This document shows positions 31,536 to 37,206 of a DNA stretch of 37,206 nt, in pieces. The position numbers and the translations under genes were made by a program. Origin of the DNA: Betaproteobacteria bacterium RIFCSPLOWO2_02_FULL_63_19 (GTDB lineage Bacteria; Pseudomonadota; Gammaproteobacteria; Burkholderiales; SG8-39). How positions within the stretch are numbered: the stretch's first letter is position 1; each line of letters begins with the position of its first letter. The stretch is from positions 126,394 through 163,599 of the forward strand of contig MEQX01000004.1 of NCBI GenBank assembly GCA_001770415.1. The letters are read 5' to 3'. The notes under the pieces are model-generated. The model had not been told where the DNA came from and searched no databases. It was given only the letters and a program-made list of their open reading frames with translations.

Positions 31536-33281
31536 TTAGCGGGGCGCTCCGGCGCCTTTCCGCGACCCCCTCAATGCAACGGTAGCTGCCAAGTCGAGCG
31601 CCAGATCATCGTCCAGCACGACGCCATACTGTTCGCGTGCTGCTTCCGCCGAAATCAATTCTTCCAGCACGTCCCAGCGCACCCGCTCGGGATCGCGCTC
31701 GAACGGATTGCCCCAGCCGCCGCCACCGCCGGTGCTCACGATGACTTCCGAATCGGCCTCGACGGGCTTGCGCGCGCCGTCCACCGCTTGGAATTCCACT
31801 TCACCGGCGCGACGAAGATAGTATCCGCCCGTCTCACCGGGCTTGCCACCCCAAAGGCCCCATGCAGGGCAACCGCGCCGCCGGGCGCGCTCGAAGTTCC
31901 AGCGGCCCTCGACGAAATTTCGTACGCGCATGTCGATCGCGAGGCCGCCGCGATATTTTCCCGGCCCGCCGGAATCGCGGCGCAGCGCGCGCCCCTCCAC
32001 CAGCACCGGGCATTTCATTTCAATTCCCTCGATGGAACCGTTGCGCACGTCGCCCTGGCATACCGACACGGTGCCGGATTCGCCGTCTTCGTTGGGCCTG
32101 CCGCCCCATCCACCCCCCTCGATGCTCTGCACGACAAAACGGCGCTTGGTGACCGGATTGACGCCGAAGAACACCACCGCGCCGCCAAGCAGGCCGTGGT
32201 GCGCCGCCGGAATTTTTTCCGGCAACGCGGACGCGAGGCACGAGACGATGGTCTCCACCACGGTCGGCACGATGATGCTCCATCCGGCCATCGGCGCGGG
32301 ATAGCGCGCCATCATGATGTTGCCCTCCGGAATCACCACCTTCAGTGCGCGGAACGACCCTTCGTTGACCGGTTCCAGCGGCCCGGTGAGCGCCTTGTAC
32401 GCGACTCTGGCTCCCGCAAGGGTGCGCGAATTGATTCCGGCCTTGCGCTCAGCCGAGCAGCCCGAAAGATCGATGGTCATCTCGCCTGCGGCGACGGTCA
32501 CCCGGGCGTGGATGCGCACCGGCTCATCCGGTGTGACGCCGTCGTTATCGAAGAACGACTCGGCCTCGTACACGCCGTCGGCCAGCTGCGAGACGACGTT
32601 GCGGCACTTCGTTTCGGTCTCGTCGAAAATCCTGCCGATGGCCGCGAGTATCGTTCCCTTGCCGTATTTCGCGAACAGCTCGTCCATCCTGCGCGCGCCG
32701 AGCCTGCAGGCCGCGATCTGCGAATTCAGGTCGCCCAGCGACGATTCGGGAAAACGGATGTTGTCCTTGATCACCCTGTAGAGCGTTTCGTTCAACGCTC
32801 CCGCTTCGTAGATCTTCAACTGGTCGAGCTGCAGGCCCTCCAGCCAGGGATCGGCGACGTCCGGGCCGGCGCCGAACCCGGTGCTGGTGCCGCCGATGTC
32901 GATCCAGTGCGCGCGCACCATGCAGAACATCAGAAGTTCGCCCTCGAAGAAATAGGGCACGTAGATGACCACATTGTTCAGATGCTGGCCGGCGACGGCC
33001 TGGTGATTGGTGATGATGACGTCGCCCGGTTTGAAACCGTCACGGCCATAGCGCTTGACGCCATCGGTGATGATGACCCCGAGATCGGCGACAAAATGCG
33101 ACACGCCGCCCACGTTCTGGCTGATCAGCTCGCCTTCGACGTTGACCAGCGCGGTGCAGAAGTCGCGCACTTCGTAGATCATCATGTTGTAGGAGGTGCG
33201 CTGCAGGTCCGCGGCCATCTCGTTGGCGACCGCGGGGAGCGCGTTGCGGATCACTTCCAGTGTCACTGGATCTGCGGTCAT
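31536..33281 (-). CDS. hyuB: Hydantoinase B/oxoprolinase-family subunit
   Basis: 581 residues, the usual length of HyuB-type subunits. Recognisable blocks are LQRTSYNMMIYEVRDFCTAL near the N-terminus, GDVIITNHQAVAGQHLNNVV (metal/substrate loop) followed by VRAHWIDIGGTSTGFG, and the C-terminal glycine-rich SRDSGGPGKYRGG and STGGGGGWGNPFERD. With HyuA it forms ATP-dependent enzymes opening cyclic amides (N-methylhydantoinase, 5-oxoprolinase) or carboxylating ketones (acetone/acetophenone carboxylase). The ATG overlaps the hyuA stop (33278-33281). No gamma subunit of acetone carboxylase is present, favouring a hydantoinase/oxoprolinase-like role. Confidence 0.88.
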   Translation of the reverse strand: MTADPVTLEVIRNALPAVANEMAADLQRTSYNMMIYEVRDFCTALVNVEGELISQNVGGVSHFVADLGVIITDGVKRYGRDGFKPGDVIITNHQAVAGQHLNNVVIYVPYFFEGELLMFCMVRAHWIDIGGTSTGFGAGPDVADPWLEGLQLDQLKIYEAGALNETLYRVIKDNIRFPESSLGDLNSQIAACRLGARRMDELFAKYGKGTILAAIGRIFDETETKCRNVVSQLADGVYEAESFFDNDGVTPDEPVRIHARVTVAAGEMTIDLSGCSAERKAGINSRTLAGARVAYKALTGPLEPVNEGSFRALKVVIPEGNIMMARYPAPMAGWSIIVPTVVETIVSCLASALPEKIPAAHHGLLGGAVVFFGVNPVTKRRFVVQSIEGGGWGGRPNEDGESGTVSVCQGDVRNGSIEGIEMKCPVLVEGRALRRDSGGPGKYRGGLAIDMRVRNFVEGRWNFERARRRGCPAWGLWGGKPGETGGYYLRRAGEVEFQAVDGARKPVEADSEVIVSTGGGGGWGNPFERDPERVRWDVLEELISAEAAREQYGVVLDDDLALDLAATVALRGSRKGAGAPR

Positions 33282-35317
33282 CGTGCGCCTCGCACTTCAA
33301 TGATCAACTCGCCGCTCGGCGCCACGCTGCAGACGTCGCCTTCGAACAGCACCGTGGTCGTCCCGTGCTCGCGCACCAGCGCTGGTCCTGTGAAGTGCGC
33401 TCCGGCGCCCAGTTGCTCGCGGCGATAGACCGGACAGGACACCGCTCGCTCCGGGCCGCCGAGATAGACGTCCGTCCGGTGAGCCGCCGCGGCATGCCCC
33501 GCTTCGGCGATTCCCGGACACTGCATTTCGGCGCGCTTGCCGATCACGGCCAGGCGAACATTGACGAGTTCCACCGGCTCCATGGGGGAATGATGCGCGT
33601 AGCGCCGCTCGTAGAGCCGGTCGAACGCCGACCGGATGCCCTGCCGGTCCGCGCCCTGGAGTTGCTCCATGGTTACTGGCACCGAAAGCGTGAACTCCTG
33701 GCCGACATAGCGCAGATCCAGGCTGATGAGGTGCTCGGCGCCGCGCTTGTGGCGCAGGGCCGCATCGCCCTCCTCGGCCATCTCGTTGCAGATCGAGAGT
33801 ATCTGCCCGAAATCCACAGCGGCGAGATCGGCGTAGTAGGTCCGGATGAAGTCATGGCGCTCGTCTGCCGCAATCATTCCCAGCGCCGAGAAATGGGCCG
33901 GAAACAGCGGAACGATCACGGTGGGGATGTGCAGTTCGCGGGCGATCGCAAGCGCGTGCAGCGGACCGGCACCGCCGGAAGCGACGAGTACGAAATCACG
34001 CGGGTCGTAGCCCTTCGCCACCGAAACCTCGCGCACCGCCAATGACATCTTCGCGATGGCGATGTTGATGATGGCCTGGGCAGCTGCGGTCACGCTCATT
34101 TTCAGCGGCTCCGCGATCTTTTCCCGGACGCCGCGCGACGCAGCTTCGGCGTCGAGTTCCATCTCGCCGCCGAGAAAATCGCCTGGATCCAGCCGTCCGA
34201 GCGCGAGATTTGCATCGGTGATGGTCGGCTCTGTGCCGCCGCCGCAGTAACAGATCGGACCGGGATCGGCGCCGGCGCTGTTGGGGCCGACTTTGAGCCC
34301 GCCGACCTCGTCGATCCAGGCGATGCTGCCACCGCCGGCGCCGACTTCCACCACGTCGACGACGGGCTCCATCACCGGATGGCCACTCGCGTAGCCACCG
34401 ACGTAGTAGCCGCTTGCCATGCTTGGACTGCCGTCACGGATCAGGCTTGCCTTGGCGGTGGTGCCTCCCATGTCGAAAGAGATGACATTGCCGAACCCGA
34501 GCGCGCTTCCGACGCGCGCCGAGGCGATGATGCCGCCGACCGGTCCCGATTCCATCATCGCCACCGGGCGCTCGGTGGCCACTTCCGGCGTCATGACGCC
34601 GCCGCTCGAGCGCATGATCGTCAGTTCGCCGTGAAATCCGATTTCGGCCAGACTCGTTTTCAGCCCGCGCATGTAGCCCCCCACCTTGGGGCCGATGAAG
34701 GCGTTCACGACGGTGGTGGACATCCTCTCGAATTCGCGATACTCGCGCAGGATCCGGTGCGACAGCGACAGGTACGCGTCCGGCATCGCCTTACGCACGA
34801 TTTCGCCCGCGTCGCGCTCATGCTTCGGATTGACGTAGGAATGCAGGAAACAGACGGCGACCGCCTGCACGCCCTCGGCGGCGAATTTCGCGCACGCGGC
34901 TTGCACGTCGGCTGCCTCGATCGGTTCGCGTATCTCCCCGGAGGCAAGCGCGCGTTCGCGCACTTCCTGCGTAAGGTGCCTCGGCACCAGCGTACGGTGC
35001 CGGTGAAAGAACAGATTGTAGGATTCGGGCCGGTTGCCGCGGCCTATCGCGTACACGTCGCGCGTTCCGCGCGTGACGATGAGGCCGGTCTTTGCACCCT
35101 TTCTTTCGATCAGCGTGTTGATGGCGATGGTCGACCCATGAATCAGCTCTGAGATGTCGGCCGACTCGAGTCCGCTCTTGCGCAGGCAATCGATGATGCC
35201 TTGCTGCAATTGCGCGGGGGTCGTAAGGCTCTTCGCCTGTACGAAACGGCCGCTCGACTCATCGAACGCCATCAGGTCCGTGAAGGTGCCACCGATATCT
35301 ATGGCCGCGACGATCAT
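33278..35317 (-). CDS. hyuA: Hydantoinase A/oxoprolinase-family ATPase subunit
   Basis: 679 residues. N-terminal HyuA domain with the phosphate-1 motif AAIDIGGTFTDLMAFD. The central ASKHA-type ATPase domain has VISFDMGGTTAKASLI. There is a glycine-rich VEVGAGGGSIAWID region and a C-terminal ACX-type domain ending FEGDVCSVAPSGELIIEV. It activates a cyclic amide or carbonyl by phosphorylation from ATP for HyuB. Start ATG 35317 keeps five residues before the glycine motif, as usual; a TTG at 35332 is in frame but no better supported. First gene of the operon, facing a divergent M24 gene across 320 bases. Confidence 0.9.
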   Translation of the reverse strand: MIVAAIDIGGTFTDLMAFDESSGRFVQAKSLTTPAQLQQGIIDCLRKSGLESADISELIHGSTIAINTLIERKGAKTGLIVTRGTRDVYAIGRGNRPESYNLFFHRHRTLVPRHLTQEVRERALASGEIREPIEAADVQAACAKFAAEGVQAVAVCFLHSYVNPKHERDAGEIVRKAMPDAYLSLSHRILREYREFERMSTTVVNAFIGPKVGGYMRGLKTSLAEIGFHGELTIMRSSGGVMTPEVATERPVAMMESGPVGGIIASARVGSALGFGNVISFDMGGTTAKASLIRDGSPSMASGYYVGGYASGHPVMEPVVDVVEVGAGGGSIAWIDEVGGLKVGPNSAGADPGPICYCGGGTEPTITDANLALGRLDPGDFLGGEMELDAEAASRGVREKIAEPLKMSVTAAAQAIINIAIAKMSLAVREVSVAKGYDPRDFVLVASGGAGPLHALAIARELHIPTVIVPLFPAHFSALGMIAADERHDFIRTYYADLAAVDFGQILSICNEMAEEGDAALRHKRGAEHLISLDLRYVGQEFTLSVPVTMEQLQGADRQGIRSAFDRLYERRYAHHSPMEPVELVNVRLAVIGKRAEMQCPGIAEAGHAAAAHRTDVYLGGPERAVSCPVYRREQLGAGAHFTGPALVREHGTTTVLFEGDVCSVAPSGELIIEVRGAR

Positions 35318-35637
35318 AATCGAGTTACGCAAGTCGAGCGGCGCACGCGCCGCAACGGGTCAGACGACATCCGGCGGCGTGCGACGACTCGGTTCCACAA
35401 CGAGCAGAAGCCCCGGCACTTCCGACGCCGAACTTCAATTTTTTGCCGACAAACTGGACCAACGGAATCTCGTGCACATCCGGCTCCGGCGATATTTTTC
35501 CAGCGGGACCGATCGAGCAAGCGCGACCGGCGGCGACGGGTTCGCGGAGTCTAACCCACTCGCTCGCATTTTTGAACTTGTCGTACCGGACGAAACTCCC
35601 TACGATGCGCAATTCGAGCGCTAATGGGAAAGTAGCG
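35318..35637. other. Divergent promoter region between hyuA and the M24 gene
   Basis: 320 bases expected to hold both promoters. I found no strong -35/-10 pair, palindrome or FNR-like site. The in-frame extension of the M24 ORF through this stretch lacks a ribosome site and looks non-coding. Confidence 0.45.
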
Positions 35638-36759
35638 ATGACTCAATCGAGCGCGGTTTCCGGTGCAATCCGGAACGAGCGGCAGCAAAGGCTTGCGGCC
35701 GCGATGCAGGCCGAAGGCATCGACGTTCTGGTCGTTGCGGGAAACGCGTGGCGCAGCGATTACCTGCGTTTTGCGGCCGACATCACGCCGATCGAGGGCA
35801 ACGCGCTCGCGTTCGTGGAACGCGATGGAACGGCGCGTGTGCTGATCGACAGCGCTGTCGAGGCGGCGCGCCTCGCCGCGGAATATCCGCATCTGTCGGT
35901 AAGCGCGTCGGCGCGGCTGTTCGATGATGCGGAAGCGCTGATTTTGCGCCTCGGCAAACGCAACGCCGCTCTCGCGCCCAACGCCGCGATGCCTTACCGG
36001 CTTGCGCTCGGCCCGCTCGGGCCGACGCTGAATTCGGGAACGGCGCTGCTCGATCGCGTCATGTTGAAGAAATCGCCTGCCGAAATCGACGCGGTCCGCC
36101 GCGCCGCGGCACTTGCGGACGACGGATACGCGATCTTTCGCGCGGCCTCGCGCGTCGGCCGGCGCGAGTACGAATTGGTGGCCGACGTGGAAGCCTATTT
36201 CCGCTCGCGCGGCTGCCCGGAAAATTTCCAGATCCTCGGCTCCGGCGGCGTCGAAGTGCGCGGCATGCACCCGCCGGGCGAGCGTCGCCTGGCGCAGGGA
36301 GACCTGGTCACGACCGAGTTGACGCCCTGCGTGGAGGGCTACTACGCGCAGATCTGCCGCACGCTGGTCGTCGGCGAACCCAGCGAGCGGCAGCGGCGGG
36401 CGTACGCGGTGTTTCGCGAAGCGCTCGAGGCAGGTGTCGCCGCGGTGCGGCCCGGCGCGACGGCCGGCGACGTGGCGCGCGCCGAGAATGAAGTCTTTCG
36501 CCGCCACGGACTGGGAGACTACGTCACCTCGGAATACACGCGGGTGCGGGGCCACGGCGTCGGACTGTATGTGGACGGCGCGCACATCCTCGAGGACGTC
36601 ACGCTGACGCTCGAGCCGGGCATGACGCTGATCGTGCACCCGAATACCTATCATCCCGACGTCGGCTACATCGTGCTCGGCGACACCGTGGTCGTCACCG
36701 ACTCCGGCTGCGACGTGCTCTGCCGGACGTCACGCGAACTGTTCCATGAACCCGTTTGA
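35638..36759 (+). CDS. Creatinase-like M24 hydrolase lacking metal ligands
   Basis: 373 residues: N-terminal creatinase domain (1-140) and pita-bread domain (145-373). GHGVG with His306 is intact. The other four metal positions of active M24 peptidases are changed: Glu227 (TTELTP) for Asp, Gln238 (YYAQICRT) for Asp, His334 (VHPNTY) for Glu and Gly348 (VLGDTV) for Glu. This resembles creatinase, which hydrolyses without metal using the retained histidine. The ATG at 35638 has GGGA upstream; earlier in-frame starts are unsupported. Nine bases separate it from a second creatinase-domain gene, and hyuAB lies divergent. Creatinase-like and hydantoinase-like genes together suggest degradation of a cyclic urea, guanidine or imide compound. 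Confidence 0.82.
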   Translation: MTQSSAVSGAIRNERQQRLAAAMQAEGIDVLVVAGNAWRSDYLRFAADITPIEGNALAFVERDGTARVLIDSAVEAARLAAEYPHLSVSASARLFDDAEALILRLGKRNAALAPNAAMPYRLALGPLGPTLNSGTALLDRVMLKKSPAEIDAVRRAAALADDGYAIFRAASRVGRREYELVADVEAYFRSRGCPENFQILGSGGVEVRGMHPPGERRLAQGDLVTTELTPCVEGYYAQICRTLVVGEPSERQRRAYAVFREALEAGVAAVRPGATAGDVARAENEVFRRHGLGDYVTSEYTRVRGHGVGLYVDGAHILEDVTLTLEPGMTLIVHPNTYHPDVGYIVLGDTVVVTDSGCDVLCRTSRELFHEPV

Positions 36760-36768
36760 GGGGGCGCA

Positions 36769-37206
36769 ATGCGGCGCGGTTTGATCAGCTGGTCGCGCGA
36801 GGAAGTCTCCGAGCAGCAGCTCGATGCCCGGGTAGCGCGGCTGCAGGCGCGGATGCGAGCCGAGGCGATGGACGCCGTCCTTGCCTACACCGCGTTCGAT
36901 CGTCCGGCCGCGGTATCGTGGCTCACGCATTTCGTGCCCTATTGGAACGAGGCGCTGCTCGCCGTGTTCCCGTCGGGCGCCCCGGTCATGCTGGCGTCGT
37001 TTTCCAAGCGCATGCACCCGTGGATCCGCGAGGTGTGCCGCGTAGGCGAAATTCTCGGGGCGCCAGGGCTCGGCCGCACGGCCGCCGGAATGCTCGAGGA
37101 ACGGGTTCCCGGCGCGGCGCGCATCGGTGTGATCAACCGCGACTTGCTCCCGTGGTCGGTCGCCGAGCCGATCGTCGGTGCCGTAGGAAGCGACGCGCTC
37201 GTCGAC
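36769..37206 (+). CDS. Second creatinase-domain (M24-type) protein, 3' end outside window
   Basis: 146 codons are present and the frame is open at the window edge. The N-terminal region (REEVSEQQLDARVARLQARM, then MDAVLAYTAFDRPAAVSWLT) is typical of the creatinase N-terminal domain that precedes a pita-bread domain. The ATG at 36769 has GAGGGGGC just upstream and lies 9 bases after the previous stop. Probably a partner or paralogue forming a heteromer with the preceding protein. Its metal-site residues are beyond the window. Confidence 0.8.
   Translation, partial: MRRGLISWSREEVSEQQLDARVARLQARMRAEAMDAVLAYTAFDRPAAVSWLTHFVPYWNEALLAVFPSGAPVMLASFSKRMHPWIREVCRVGEILGAPGLGRTAAGMLEERVPGAARIGVINRDLLPWSVAEPIVGAVGSDALVD

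Noticed and set aside
30063..33428. Long plus-strand frames opposite the PrpD and hyuB genes
   Set aside because: Shadow frames caused by G/C third positions; the minus-strand proteins are intact, recognisable families.
35551..36654. A 367-codon minus-strand frame opposite the M24 gene
   Set aside because: Arg/His-rich shadow translation without motifs, opposite a clear creatinase-fold protein.
1..37206. Search for CRISPR repeats, tRNA or rRNA genes, insertion-sequence ends and integrase genes
   Set aside because: None found by reading; no regularly spaced repeats, no tRNA-like cloverleaf noticed, no transposase or integrase motifs in any frame.

Overview
The window looks like chromosomal DNA of a Betaproteobacterium, probably Burkholderiales or Rhodocyclales. 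Codon third positions are mostly G or C, Shine-Dalgarno sites are clear, TRAP carboxylate transporters and UbiD, hydantoinase and CocE catabolic genes abound, and both a DUF6502/DUF5666 module and a BCAM0308-type gene are present. This is inferred from gene content; no rRNA or other marker gene lies in the window. No tRNA, CRISPR array, insertion sequence or phage gene was seen. Most genes are on the minus strand, in catabolic operons.

Layout. 1-300: the tail of an unknown plus-strand gene and a C-terminal VapC toxin remnant. 466-1251: a glutathione S-transferase. 1305-7119 (minus): an operon running molybdopterin oxidoreductase, 2x[4Fe-4S] ferredoxin, UbiD decarboxylase, VdcD-type zinc-ribbon subunit, second UbiD decarboxylase. 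7322-9817 (minus): BCAM0308-family protein, a truncated acetyl-CoA synthetase ORF, a 47-residue ORF and nicotinate phosphoribosyltransferase. Three near-perfect FNR/Anr boxes (7218, 8354, 9916) each lie 97-99 bases upstream of a start codon, with a -10-like hexamer at the spacing of a class II FNR promoter. The left third of the window therefore looks like a low-oxygen regulon.

10032-19356 (minus): a catabolic block with a DctP-DctQ-DctM TRAP importer, a two-helix membrane protein, an FAD dehydrogenase, an M24 'pita-bread' hydrolase, a flavin reductase and a CocE-type serine hydrolase. 19949-23251 (minus): a three-gene module (DUF6502, DUF5666 lipoprotein, small exported protein) behind a promoter that appears leaderless, with a perfect palindrome over its -10. 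23625-25265: a 3-hydroxyanthranilate-dioxygenase-like cupin divergent from an AEC transporter. 25494-29120: a dihaem cytochrome c divergent from a NarL/LuxR-type two-component pair.

29291-37206: a minus-strand operon hyuA-hyuB-MmgE/PrpD-isocitrate-lyase-like, divergent from two tandem creatinase-like M24 genes, the second cut by the window edge. The MmgE/PrpD gene has no ATG, GTG or TTG before its conserved N-terminus and may start at AUU. The strongest candidates for undescribed biology are the FNR-controlled Mo-enzyme/double-UbiD operon and the hyuAB-prpD-lyase/creatinase-like locus.
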